Below the pieces are notes generated by a model. It searched no databases. It saw only the letters and a program-made list of their open reading frames with translations, and was not told where the DNA came from. From the NCBI GenBank assembly GCA_041739225.1, contig JBGSOG010000082.1, forward strand, positions 1 through 39,323: 39,323 nt of DNA. The letters are read 5' to 3'. The stretch is from BOKV01 sp041739225 (GTDB taxonomy: Bacteria; Pseudomonadota; Alphaproteobacteria; Rhizobiales; Rhizobiaceae). Below are positions 7,888 to 16,206 of this stretch, one piece after another (positions within the stretch are counted from its first letter, which is position 1; every line of letters begins with the position of its first letter). A program made the position numbers and the translations under genes.

Positions 7888-9204
7888 ATGAAAATTGCAG
7901 TTGTAGGCTCCGGCATTTCCGGAAATTCGGCGGCTTGGGCGCTGTCCCAAAACCACGACGTCACGCTGTATGAAAAGCGCGACCGGCCTGGTGGCCATTC
8001 GGCAACCGTGACCGTGGACCATGGCGGCACACCGGTTACGGTGGATACCGGGTTCATTGTGTTCAACCGGGTCAATTATACCAATCTGTGCAAGATGTTT
8101 GCACATTTGGGTGTGCCGACAGAGACCACGTCGATGAGTTTTTCAGTGTCGCTCGACAATGGCGCGCTGGAGTGGTGTGGCGATACCCTGCGAACGATCT
8201 TTGCGCAGAAGCGCAATTTGTTTTCGCCCCGCTTCCTGATCATGCTGCGCGATATTTTGCGCTTCAACGCGCGCGCAAAACACGATCTGGAAAACGGCAT
8301 GCTTGGTGGCCTGACATTTGGCGAGTACATTGCCAGACAAGGCTTTTCCGATACGCTACGCGATGACTACATCGTGCCAATGATTGCGGCCATCTGGTCT
8401 ACGCCGGCTGCGCAAATGCTGGAATATCCGGCCGAAAGCCTGGTCCGTTTTCTGGACAACCACCGACTGATTTATTTGCAGCGGCCTTATTGGGAAACCG
8501 TGTCAGGGGGCAGCAAGATCTATGTTGAAAAACTTTTGTCCGCCTTCAAAGGCCGCATCCTGCTTGGCACCGCTGCGGAAAACATCGAACGCAAAGGCGG
8601 CAAAGTCATCATTCGTGACAGCAGGGGCGGCGTTGAAACCTATGATGCGTTGGTGATGGCAACCCATACCGATCAGGCGTTGCGCGTTTTGGGTGATCCA
8701 AGTGAAGCGGAAATTGCCGTTCTGGGCGCGGTCAAATACCGCGCAAACGCTGTATGGTTGCACCGCGATGCATCCTTGATGCCGAAACGGCGCGCCGCGT
8801 GGGCTGCGTGGAATTACCTTGGAACCCGCGAAGATTCCAGCAAACGCGAAATTTCAGTGACTTACTGGATGAACCGTTTGCAAAACCTTGATCCGAATTA
8901 TCCGGTTTTCATTACGCTCAATCCGCCCCGGCGGCCGAAGGAAGAACTGACATTCGGCCTGTATGACTATTCCCATCCACAATTCGACATGGCTGCACTG
9001 CGGGCGCAGGAACAACTGTCAGCCATTCAGGGCGAAAACAACACCTGGTATTGCGGTGCCTGGACCCGGCACGGGTTCCACGAGGATGGCTTGTCATCCG
9101 GGCTGAACGTCGCCAGACTGATGGGGTGCAACGCGCCGTGGGAAGCCGAAAATCCAAAGTCCGAAGTGAAGACAACGCCGCCAATGCTTGAGGCTGCCGA
9201 ATAA
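7888..9204 (+). CDS. FAD-dependent amine-oxidase-like oxidoreductase
   Basis: This 438-residue flavoprotein has the N-terminal dinucleotide-binding motif VVGSGISG (about 5-12), the FAD-ribose region YEKRDRPGGHSATV and DTGFIVFN. It resembles the COG2907 group (NAD(P)/FAD-binding, amine-oxidase/CrtI-like). It lies between photolyase and DUF1365/CFA-like genes, 3 bases after one and 1 base before the other. This trio with a CFA-synthase homologue is widespread in Proteobacteria and is tied to the singlet-oxygen response. By analogy with the R. sphaeroides furan-fatty-acid pathway it could oxidise or desaturate methylated acyl chains. That is inference; I cannot match it to a specific Ufa protein. 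Confidence 0.85.
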   Translation: MKIAVVGSGISGNSAAWALSQNHDVTLYEKRDRPGGHSATVTVDHGGTPVTVDTGFIVFNRVNYTNLCKMFAHLGVPTETTSMSFSVSLDNGALEWCGDTLRTIFAQKRNLFSPRFLIMLRDILRFNARAKHDLENGMLGGLTFGEYIARQGFSDTLRDDYIVPMIAAIWSTPAAQMLEYPAESLVRFLDNHRLIYLQRPYWETVSGGSKIYVEKLLSAFKGRILLGTAAENIERKGGKVIIRDSRGGVETYDALVMATHTDQALRVLGDPSEAEIAVLGAVKYRANAVWLHRDASLMPKRRAAWAAWNYLGTREDSSKREISVTYWMNRLQNLDPNYPVFITLNPPRRPKEELTFGLYDYSHPQFDMAALRAQEQLSAIQGENNTWYCGAWTRHGFHEDGLSSGLNVARLMGCNAPWEAENPKSEVKTTPPMLEAAE

Positions 9205-9205
9205 C

Positions 9206-10039
9206 ATGATGCCGGCCAACCAGACCAGGACAGGGCCTGCCCTCTTGCTTTACAACGGCAAGGTCATGCATGCCCGGATGAAACCGGTACAACACCGGTT
9301 CACCTATGGCGTTTGCTCAATCCTGATTGACATTGACCGGCTTGAAGCAGCGCGCCGTCAATCCCCGCTATTTTCGGTGAACCGCTGGAACCTTGTATCG
9401 TTCAGAGAACGTGACCATGGCAAAAGGGACGGTGCCTCCCTGCGGGCGTTCGTCAACGCGTCACTTGCAGCGGTCGGGATGGCAGCACCTGAAAGGGTGG
9501 AATTGCTGTGTTATCCCAGCGTTCTGGGTTTCACCTTCAACCCGCTGTCAGTGTATTTCTGTTACGATGCTGGTGTCGTAACTTCGCTGATTTATCAGGT
9601 CAGCAACACTTTTGGTGAAAGCCATTGTTATGTCGAGCCGGTGATGCCTGGACAAAGCAGTGAAAGCGGCATCCGGCAGGACCGGGAAAAATCGTTTTAC
9701 GTATCGCCCTTTCTCGAGATGGCAATGACCTATCATTTCCGGATCAAGCCACCGCAAGAAGAAGTCGCCATTCGCATCCTTGAAACCGACAGCGACGGCC
9801 CCATCCTCTCAGCAACGTTCCATGGAAATCGCCAGGTCGCAACCACTGGCAGCCTGCTGCTTGCCGTCGCCAAGACAGCCGGGATTGCCTGGAAAGTAAT
9901 GGTCGGGATACATTTTGAAGCATTGCGGCTTTGGCTGAAAGGGCTGAAATTGCAGGACAGGCCGCACAAACCGGCTACAGGGGGAGGCATTTCCAAGCCG
10001 GGTGCACACAGCAACGGTTTGGCTGCAGGTGAGCAATGA
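9206..10039 (+). CDS. DUF1365 domain-containing protein
   Basis: The protein has about 277 residues. It carries DUF1365 hallmarks: HARMKPVQHRFTYGV near the N-terminus, then LLCYPSVLGFTFNPLSVYFCYD and YQVSNTFGESHCY. Two tandem ATG codons (9206, 9209) follow the previous stop by one base. The TTG at 9188 would overlap the upstream gene and is less likely. It overlaps the CFA-like gene by four bases (ATGA). The biochemical function of DUF1365 is not established to my knowledge. Its constant company of an FAD oxidoreductase and a fatty-acid methyltransferase points to modification of membrane lipid acyl chains. Confidence 0.85.
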   Translation: MMPANQTRTGPALLLYNGKVMHARMKPVQHRFTYGVCSILIDIDRLEAARRQSPLFSVNRWNLVSFRERDHGKRDGASLRAFVNASLAAVGMAAPERVELLCYPSVLGFTFNPLSVYFCYDAGVVTSLIYQVSNTFGESHCYVEPVMPGQSSESGIRQDREKSFYVSPFLEMAMTYHFRIKPPQEEVAIRILETDSDGPILSATFHGNRQVATTGSLLLAVAKTAGIAWKVMVGIHFEALRLWLKGLKLQDRPHKPATGGGISKPGAHSNGLAAGEQ

Positions 10040-11331
10040 ACATTAAAAGCACAACAGCTGAAATCAGTACGGGCAACGTCACTTTTGCAAGCCGGGACGG
10101 TGGCCGCGAAAGGGAGATTGTCCTGACGACCGACAATCTGGCGCAAGCAACAAAGGGCCTTCCTTTTCATGCGCGCTTTGCCCTGAGGCAATTGGTACGC
10201 ATTGAATATGGTTCAATCCATTTGCGGCTTCCCGACGGTTCAGCCTTCTTTTTCGATGCGCCAAAGCCTGGTCCTGATGGCGAAGTACATTTGCGAAACT
10301 GGCGATTGGCCCGTCGGGCCCTTCTGGGCGGGTCGATCGGCGTTGCCGAAAGCTACATGGATGGCGATTGGTCAAGCCCCGATGTAACGACTTTCCTGTC
10401 GCTGTTTCTGGCGAATGAGCGACTGTACATTGATGTCGCGACACCAAACTGGTTTTTCAATTCACTCGCCAGGGTGCAGCACTGGCTGAACCAGAACACC
10501 AGGCGGGGTTCCAAACGAAACATTGCATCGCATTATGATCTGGGCAACGCGTTTTACTCGCGCTGGCTGGACAAGACGATGACCTATTCATCCGCCATTT
10601 ATGAGCGGCAAGGGGCAACGCTGGCTGAGGCACAAACAGCCAAATACCGCTCTTTGGCCAGAAACATACATCTGGGCGAGCAAAGCAAAGTGCTGGAAAT
10701 AGGCTGCGGTTGGGGCGGATTTGCCGAGTTTGCGGCCAAGGAAACCGGCTGTCATGTCACCGGGCTTACGATCAGCCGCGAGCAGTATGATTTTGCCCGC
10801 GAACGCATGTTCAAGGCCGGCCTGAACGAGAAGGTCGACATCAAGTTTCAGGATTATCGCGATGAAACCGGAAGTTACGATGCGGTGGCGTCCATAGAGA
10901 TGTTCGAGGCTGTCGGCGAGAAATACTGGCCGACTTATTTTGAAAAGGTTCGGGATTGCCTCAAGCCGGGCGGATTTGTCGGCTTGCAGACCATCACGAT
11001 CGCCGATCGCAGTTTTCAGGACTACAAGAAATATCCCGACTTCATCCAGCGCTACATTTTTCCAGGTGGCATGCTGCCAACCCCGTCAATTCTTACCCGA
11101 CTTGGTGAAGAGGCGGACCTCAAGGGAGTGCATGAGCGGATTTTCCCGAAGGACTACGCGCGTACACTGGCGCAATGGCGCGAGCGTTTTCATGCGGCCT
11201 GGTCCGAAATCAAGCCGCTTGGTTTTGACGAGCGGTTCCGGCGCATGTGGGAATTTTACCTGCACTACTGCGAGGCCGGCTTTCTTGCCGGCAACATTGA
11301 TGTGCGGCAAGTGTTCATGCAGCGCTCGTGA
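10036..11331 (+). CDS. CFA-synthase-family SAM-dependent fatty acyl methyltransferase
   Basis: The 431-residue protein has the full cyclopropane-fatty-acyl-phospholipid synthase architecture: N-terminal lipid-binding domain, HYDLGN motif, SAM-binding VLEIGCGWGG and FPGGMLPTP. Compared from memory with E. coli Cfa, Glu291 (MFE), Ile320 and Tyr374 keep the bicarbonate-site residues. Ser186 replaces Cys139 (YSCAYW becomes YSSAIY) and Gln318 replaces His266 (LHTI becomes LQTI). A methyltransferase making methyl-branched acyl chains, like UfaM of the R. sphaeroides furan-fatty-acid pathway, is therefore at least as likely as a true cyclopropane synthase. It is fourth in the ECF-driven operon and overlaps both neighbours by 4 bases. 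Confidence 0.9.
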   Translation: MNIKSTTAEISTGNVTFASRDGGREREIVLTTDNLAQATKGLPFHARFALRQLVRIEYGSIHLRLPDGSAFFFDAPKPGPDGEVHLRNWRLARRALLGGSIGVAESYMDGDWSSPDVTTFLSLFLANERLYIDVATPNWFFNSLARVQHWLNQNTRRGSKRNIASHYDLGNAFYSRWLDKTMTYSSAIYERQGATLAEAQTAKYRSLARNIHLGEQSKVLEIGCGWGGFAEFAAKETGCHVTGLTISREQYDFARERMFKAGLNEKVDIKFQDYRDETGSYDAVASIEMFEAVGEKYWPTYFEKVRDCLKPGGFVGLQTITIADRSFQDYKKYPDFIQRYIFPGGMLPTPSILTRLGEEADLKGVHERIFPKDYARTLAQWRERFHAAWSEIKPLGFDERFRRMWEFYLHYCEAGFLAGNIDVRQVFMQRS

Positions 11332-12701
11332 GCGGCAACGCAAAACCACCTTTGCTGTTAAGATTGCAACTGGCCGCCTACGCGGCACCGGCGTTGCCCA
11401 TAGCGGCGCTTGCACTGCCTCTTTATCTGGTAGTGCCGACTTTTTATGCCGAGGCTTTGGGCCTGCCACTGGCGACCATTGGAACGGTGTTGCTTATCGC
11501 ACGCATTCTCGACGCATTGCTTGATCCGGTCACCGGATTTGTCGCCGACAACTGGCCAAACAAATCGCGCCGGAAATTCTGGCTGATTGCCGTTTCTTTG
11601 CCACTGGCTCTGGCTGCGTTCGCCCTTTTCTGGCCGCCGGCAAATGCCGGCATACTGTGGTTGGGCATTTTTGCGGTCGCGGTTTCGCTTGGCTACACGG
11701 CTATTGTTTTGCCGTATTGGGCATTGGGCGCCGAGTTGAGCAATGACTACAACGAGCGAAACTCCATCGCGGCATGGCGCGAGGGTTTTGCCCTTGTCGG
11801 CACCATTGCAGCCATTGCCCTGCCCTTTTCCATCGGCTGGAACAATCCAGACCAGTTTCACGGGCTGGCACTCATCGCCATGGCAGTCGGGCTGGGTCTT
11901 CCCGCAGCGGTGGGCCTGTTGGTGTGGATTGTCAAAGAGCCTGTCGCCGATTTGAAAGCGCAGCCTTCACCTCTCAAGGCAATTCGCGCACTTGCAGACA
12001 ATCCATATTTTTTACGGTTGCTTGCGGCATTCTTGTTCAACAGTCTGGCAAATGCGCTGCCGGCAACCTTGTTTTTGCTGTTTGTCGAACAGCGGCTTGG
12101 CGCAGGCGAATGGCGCGGGCCATTGTTGATCCTGTACTTTGTTTGTGCGATTGCGGGCATGCCGCTGTGGAATGCGCTCGCTGCCCGTTGGTCCAAACAC
12201 CGGGTGTGGTGCGTGGCCATGTTGGCAGCGTGCGCAATCTTTCTGCCAACCGCTTTTCTGGGAACTGGCGATGTCGCCGCGTTCACGGTCATTTGTGTGT
12301 TGAGCGGCATTTGCCTGGGCGCCGATCTGGTATTGCCAGCGTCGATGCAAGCCGATGTGATCGAAGCCGGGCGCAGTTCAGGCGGCGGCGAGGCGGCATT
12401 TTACTTTGCGGCCTGGGCGCTGGTCACGAAACTGGCGTTGGCGCTGGCTGTAGGAATAGCCTTCCCAGTCCTTGCTGCTTTCGGGTTCGACGCAATTCGT
12501 CCGCAGCTCTCAAGCCCACAAAGCCTCCAGGCAATTTCGGTCCTTTATGCGCTGCTGCCGGTTGTGCTCAAACTGGTGGCTATTGCCATCATGTGGCACT
12601 TCAAACTGGACCGGCAAGAACTGGAAGCAATACGGGTTGATGGCCGTCAATTGCGACCTGCGCCGGTCATTCTGGCAACCAGCGGAAAATACAGCCAGTA
12701 G
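11328..12701 (+). CDS. MFS transporter (GPH sugar:cation symporter-like)
   Basis: This is a 457-residue integral membrane protein with about twelve hydrophobic segments. The early segment reading ARILDALLDPVTGFVADNW is typical of the glycoside-pentoside-hexuronide branch of the MFS. It starts with GTG overlapping the CFA-like stop and is the last gene of the photolyase operon. Its 3' end overlaps the convergent short-chain dehydrogenase gene by 55 bases. The substrate is unknown. In singlet-oxygen regulons a carrier of this type sits beside the CFA-like gene, so a lipid-related substrate is possible but unproven. Confidence 0.87.
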   Translation: MSGNAKPPLLLRLQLAAYAAPALPIAALALPLYLVVPTFYAEALGLPLATIGTVLLIARILDALLDPVTGFVADNWPNKSRRKFWLIAVSLPLALAAFALFWPPANAGILWLGIFAVAVSLGYTAIVLPYWALGAELSNDYNERNSIAAWREGFALVGTIAAIALPFSIGWNNPDQFHGLALIAMAVGLGLPAAVGLLVWIVKEPVADLKAQPSPLKAIRALADNPYFLRLLAAFLFNSLANALPATLFLLFVEQRLGAGEWRGPLLILYFVCAIAGMPLWNALAARWSKHRVWCVAMLAACAIFLPTAFLGTGDVAAFTVICVLSGICLGADLVLPASMQADVIEAGRSSGGGEAAFYFAAWALVTKLALALAVGIAFPVLAAFGFDAIRPQLSSPQSLQAISVLYALLPVVLKLVAIAIMWHFKLDRQELEAIRVDGRQLRPAPVILATSGKYSQ

Positions 12702-13432
12702 GGCAATAGATTGATCACCTTCAGCATCCAGGTGAAGCGGCGCGGAAAGGTGATGTCAAATGCATTGCCTTCAAGCCCGCGAGCAAAGGCTTGCGCAGCC
12801 TTGTCGACGGGCATCAGAAACGGCATCGGGAAATCATTCTTTTCCGTCAGCGGTGTTTCAACAAAGCCGGGCGTTACCACCTGAATGCGGATGTTCATCG
12901 GGTCGAGATCAAATTTCAGGCTCGCAGCCAAATTGATCAGCCCTGCCTTGGAGGCACCATAGGCGGCACTCTTTGGCAATCCGCCGTATCCGGCAGAAGA
13001 AGCCACCAGCGCAAGCTGGCCACGGCCCTGACTTTTCATGACCTCAATTGCCGGGATAATACCATTGATCACGCCCGCCAAGTTGATTTCCAGCGAGCGG
13101 TCGAATGGATCGTGGGAAAGCTTGAAAGCGCGAACCGGGAAAAAATTGCCTGCGTTGAAGACCGCCAGCGCCAGCACGCCACTTTCAGCGACAATGCGCT
13201 GAACCGCAGCCACATTGGCAGCGCGGTCCGTGACGTCAAGCGGCAATGGAACAATGCGCCCTTTTCCGACAAAGGAAGCAGCCAGGGCTTCCAGCTTTTC
13301 AACCGAACGGGCGCTGGCCCAAACAGTGTAGCCCCTGGAGGCCAGTTGAATCGCAAGGGCGCGCCCAATGCCTTCGCTGGCTCCCGTGATCCAGGCAGCG
13401 CCGTCCTGCGGAGTGGCGTGGTAAAGGGCCAT
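12647..13432 (-). CDS. Short-chain dehydrogenase/reductase (SDR)
   Basis: The 261-residue classical SDR has the cofactor motif TGASEGIG near residue 17, an NAG motif (FNAGNFF), a catalytic Ser in ASSAGYGG and the YxxxK pair in AAYGASKAG. The C-terminal hydrophobic stretch (VINLLPYWLYFPLV) suggests membrane association. ATG 13432 is chosen for its AAGGAACG ribosome-binding site; an ATG 30 bases further upstream has none. The gene lies 99 bases downstream of the chrR-like gene on the same strand, with no ECF-type promoter in the gap, so the two are probably cotranscribed. An SDR is a usual member of singlet-oxygen regulons. The substrate is unknown. Confidence 0.88.
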   Translation of the reverse strand: MALYHATPQDGAAWITGASEGIGRALAIQLASRGYTVWASARSVEKLEALAASFVGKGRIVPLPLDVTDRAANVAAVQRIVAESGVLALAVFNAGNFFPVRAFKLSHDPFDRSLEINLAGVINGIIPAIEVMKSQGRGQLALVASSAGYGGLPKSAAYGASKAGLINLAASLKFDLDPMNIRIQVVTPGFVETPLTEKNDFPMPFLMPVDKAAQAFARGLEGNAFDITFPRRFTWMLKVINLLPYWLYFPLVARMTGAGRN

Positions 13433-13531
13433 GACGTTCCTTGCAAAAAAAGGAAGGGACACATTGCTGCATCCCCTCCCGTTACCTCAGACAAGGCGGG
13501 TTCCGTGCGGACCCCTGCCCCGACGAACAAT

Positions 13532-14218
13532 CTAACGACCGAAAATGTCGGAAAAAAGTTGCCGGAATGACCCGGTCATTTTCAGTGGGGCTGTGGTCAC
13601 GGCAAAGCAGATGCACGCTTTGTCATCGTCGGCAACCGGACGGTGATCAACGGTTTCGTCTGCGGCAGCCACATCCCCTCGCAAATAGTGTCCGAGGCCA
13701 TCGGCGAAGCCTCCTTCCAGCACCAGCGTCAATTCCGAGCCACCGTGGGTATGGTGCGGCATCGCCCTTCCCGCGCGGATCCAGTAAACATGAGCGTCAA
13801 ATCCGGGTGTCCGGGCGACCCTGAATTCCTTTAGACCCGGAAGCTTGTTGCGCCAGGGAATTGTTTCGACCGTGTGTCCGGTAAACTCGATCAAGCTCTT
13901 TGGAAAAACAGGGCAAGCAGGTGATTCGCGCTTCGCTGTCAAAGCGGGTGCCGCAGTGGAAAACACCGCGGCAAGCATCTGGTCGCGCCCTTGAAACTCT
14001 TGCGGCTGGATGGATTCCAATTCACGACCGGCTAGAATCTCAAAGCTGTCTGCCAGCTTGCGGCCGTCTTCCCTGATTTCCACATGTGCGCCCACGAGCG
14101 CGTTCAGGGGCGTTGGCAGGTTCCCGGCCACATAATGCGCCAACAACTGATCCATTGTTTCAACACTTTGGGCAGACGGACGGTCGCCACTCCTGACCGC
14201 TGGATTTTCAAATGGCAT
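13532..14218 (-). CDS. ChrR-like cupin protein lacking the zinc anti-sigma cysteines
   Basis: The 228-residue protein matches ChrR, the zinc anti-sigma factor of ECF11 sigma factors, along its length. The C-terminal cupin has the metal ligands His156-x-His158-x3-Glu162 and His192 and the hallmark ELTLVLEGGF. In the N-terminal anti-sigma region the usual His-x3-Cys-x2-Cys motif reads His45-VEI-Arg49-ED-Gly52, so both cysteines are gone. The first zinc His of ChrR aligns with Glu20. The comparison with R. sphaeroides ChrR is from memory. No ECF sigma gene adjoins it. It may be a divergent paralogue that senses or binds a ligand through the cupin without holding a sigma factor by zinc. It has its own ECF11-type promoter. 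Confidence 0.82.
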   Translation of the reverse strand: MPFENPAVRSGDRPSAQSVETMDQLLAHYVAGNLPTPLNALVGAHVEIREDGRKLADSFEILAGRELESIQPQEFQGRDQMLAAVFSTAAPALTAKRESPACPVFPKSLIEFTGHTVETIPWRNKLPGLKEFRVARTPGFDAHVYWIRAGRAMPHHTHGGSELTLVLEGGFADGLGHYLRGDVAAADETVDHRPVADDDKACICFAVTTAPLKMTGSFRQLFSDIFGR

Positions 14219-14264
14219 TTGGGATAGCCTGATTTCGAATGTTTTTCGTTGGTCGATGTGTGGA

Positions 14265-14291
14265 TTACGTCAAATCAGTGAATGTGGATCA
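14265..14291 (-). promoter_or_regulatory. ECF11 (RpoE/ChrR-type) promoter of the chrR-like gene
   Basis: Read on the minus strand, TGATCC (14291-14286) is followed by 16 bases and CGTAA (14269-14265). The first eleven bases, TGATCCACATT, and the spacing are the same as in the photolyase promoter at 6360-6386. The start codon at 14218 lies about 40 bases beyond the expected transcription start. Confidence 0.75.
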
Positions 14292-14402
14292 TTGGCGCAG
14301 CCAGTTTTTTAAACGGCTCGCTTGATGGCGACACAAGCTGTAATCTAGGATCCTAAATTTGAAAATCACAATTCAACCGGCAAGCCAAACAGCAAGGCAA
14401 TC

Positions 14403-15440
14403 ATGATCCGCTCTTCCACTCTGGACGCCATTGGCAACACTCCCCTCATCAAGTTGAAGCAAGCTTCCGAGGCGACAGGGTGCACCATTCTGGGCAAGGC
14501 GGAATTCATGAATCCGGGCCAGTCGGTCAAAGACCGGGCCGGCTTGTTCATCATCAACGACGCCGTGAAGCGCGGTTTGCTGAAGCCTGGCGGGGTTGTT
14601 GTTGAAGGAACAGCTGGAAACACCGGCATCGGACTGACCGTTGTTGCCAATGCGATGGGCTTTCGCACGGTCATTGTCATTCCCGACACCCAAAGTCAGG
14701 AAAAGAAGGACGCATTGCGCATCCTCGGCGCTGAATTGATCGAAGTGCCTGCTGTTCCTTACAAGAACCCGAACAATTATGTGAAAGTTTCCGGCCGTCT
14801 TGCCGAGCAATTGGCCAAAACCGAGCCCAATGGAGCAATCTGGGCCAACCAGTTCGACAACGTCGCCAACCGTGAAGGCCATATCCAAACGACCGCCGTC
14901 GAAATCTGGAATGATACCGGCGGCAAGGTTGACGGCTTCGTCTCGGCAGTGGGAACGGGTGGCACATTGGCGGGGGTCGGAATGGGTCTGAAGGAGAAAA
15001 ACAGCAACATCAAAATCGCGCTCGCCGACCCGATGGGTGCGGCGCTTCATTCATTCTACACCAGCGGTGAGCTCAAATCGGCTGGCAGCTCAATTACCGA
15101 AGGCATTGGTCAGGGCCGCATCACAGCAAACCTTGAGGGTTTCACGCCGGATTCTTCTTTCCAGATCAGCGATGAAGTTGCCATTCCGATTGTCTTCGAC
15201 CTGCTTGAACATGAAGGTCTTTGCATGGGCGGCTCTACAGGCATCAACATTGCCGGAGCCATGGCTCTCGCCCGCGAACTGGGACCGGGCCACACCATTG
15301 TGACGATCCTGTGCGATCTGGGTGCTCGCTACCAGTCCAAGCTGTACAATCCGGCCTTCCTTCGCTCGAAAAACCTGCCCGTACCGGCTTGGCTGGAAAA
15401 GCAGAGCACCATTCAGGTGCCGTACGAAGCGGTGTCGTGA
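14403..15440 (+). CDS. cysK: Cysteine synthase (O-acetylserine sulfhydrylase family)
   Basis: This PLP enzyme of 345 residues makes L-cysteine from O-acetylserine and sulfide. The PLP lysine is Lys43 in NPGQSVKDR. The substrate loop reads EGTAGNTGIG (TSGNTG in most CysK proteins), and glycine-rich stretches for cofactor phosphate (VGTGGT, GGSTGINIAG) are present. It is longer at the C-terminus than enterobacterial CysK (about 320), as in other alphaproteobacterial paralogues. AAGG precedes the ATG. It heads a five-gene operon and its stop overlaps the AlaX start. A related beta-replacement activity such as cystathionine beta-synthase is possible but less likely. Confidence 0.88.
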   Translation: MIRSSTLDAIGNTPLIKLKQASEATGCTILGKAEFMNPGQSVKDRAGLFIINDAVKRGLLKPGGVVVEGTAGNTGIGLTVVANAMGFRTVIVIPDTQSQEKKDALRILGAELIEVPAVPYKNPNNYVKVSGRLAEQLAKTEPNGAIWANQFDNVANREGHIQTTAVEIWNDTGGKVDGFVSAVGTGGTLAGVGMGLKEKNSNIKIALADPMGAALHSFYTSGELKSAGSSITEGIGQGRITANLEGFTPDSSFQISDEVAIPIVFDLLEHEGLCMGGSTGINIAGAMALARELGPGHTIVTILCDLGARYQSKLYNPAFLRSKNLPVPAWLEKQSTIQVPYEAVS

Positions 15441-16189
15441 GCAAAACCATGCCCTTCATCACGCGAACCGCCTTCCTTGAAGACGCCTATCTGACCGCCT
15501 GCGAAGGCATGGTCGTTGCCATCACGGACAGCGGCGGGATCATTTTGGACGAAACCAATTTCTACGCTACCAGCGGCGGCCAGCCCGGTGACAGCGGGCA
15601 TCTGGAGCGGGAGGATGGCACGAAGATCGTCATCACCACCACCATCAGCGGTGAAACCAAACAGGAAATCGTTCTGGTTCCGGCCAGCGGCGAACCCTTG
15701 CCGTCCATCGGCGAAACCGTGGTCGGCCACATCGACTGGGAGCGGCGCTACAATCTCATGCGCATGCACACCGCCTGCCATGTGCTTTCGGTTGTTTGTC
15801 CGTTTCCGATCACCTCAGCAAGCGTCGGACCGGACGAGAGCCGGGTTGATCTGGATATCCCCGATCCGACCTACACGAAGGAATTCGTGACTGAAAAGAT
15901 GATGGAAATCATCAGTGCCAATCATCCAATTACCAGTGAATGGATCAGCGAAGCTGAGCTTGACGCAAATCCGGGCATCGTAAAGTCGAAGAACGTGCGC
16001 CCGCCGCGCGGTGCCGGGCGGATCCGGCTTGTGATCATTGGCGAGAATGCCAGCATTGACAGCCAGCCATGCGGTGGCACGCATGTGTCTGAAACGGCGG
16101 AAGTGGGCGAGTTGCACATTGCCAAAATCGAGAAGAAGGGTCGCGAAAACCGGCGTTTCCGTATCAAGTTCGGACCGGCGAGCGCCTGA
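15437..16189 (+). CDS. AlaX-type alanyl-tRNA editing protein
   Basis: This is a free-standing trans-editing domain of about 250 residues, homologous to the AlaRS editing and C-Ala-proximal region, which hydrolyses Ser (or Gly) mischarged on tRNA-Ala. The zinc site is intact: His111-x3-His115 (HTACH) and Cys212-x3-His216 (CGGTH). The N-terminal TSGGQPGDSG motif is also present. GTG 15437 overlaps the cysK stop; ATG 15449 is an alternative start. Co-expression with cysteine biosynthesis is notable. It may control mischarging when cysteine and serine pools shift, which is inference. Confidence 0.88.
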   Translation: MSKTMPFITRTAFLEDAYLTACEGMVVAITDSGGIILDETNFYATSGGQPGDSGHLEREDGTKIVITTTISGETKQEIVLVPASGEPLPSIGETVVGHIDWERRYNLMRMHTACHVLSVVCPFPITSASVGPDESRVDLDIPDPTYTKEFVTEKMMEIISANHPITSEWISEAELDANPGIVKSKNVRPPRGAGRIRLVIIGENASIDSQPCGGTHVSETAEVGELHIAKIEKKGRENRRFRIKFGPASA

Positions 16190-16206
16190 GGCGGAACGGA
16201 GATTTC

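Noticed and set aside
11774..12640. 288-codon open frame on the plus strand inside the MFS gene
   Set aside because: Its product is rich in Arg, Cys, Gly and His with no domain, while the overlapping frame encodes a clear MFS protein.
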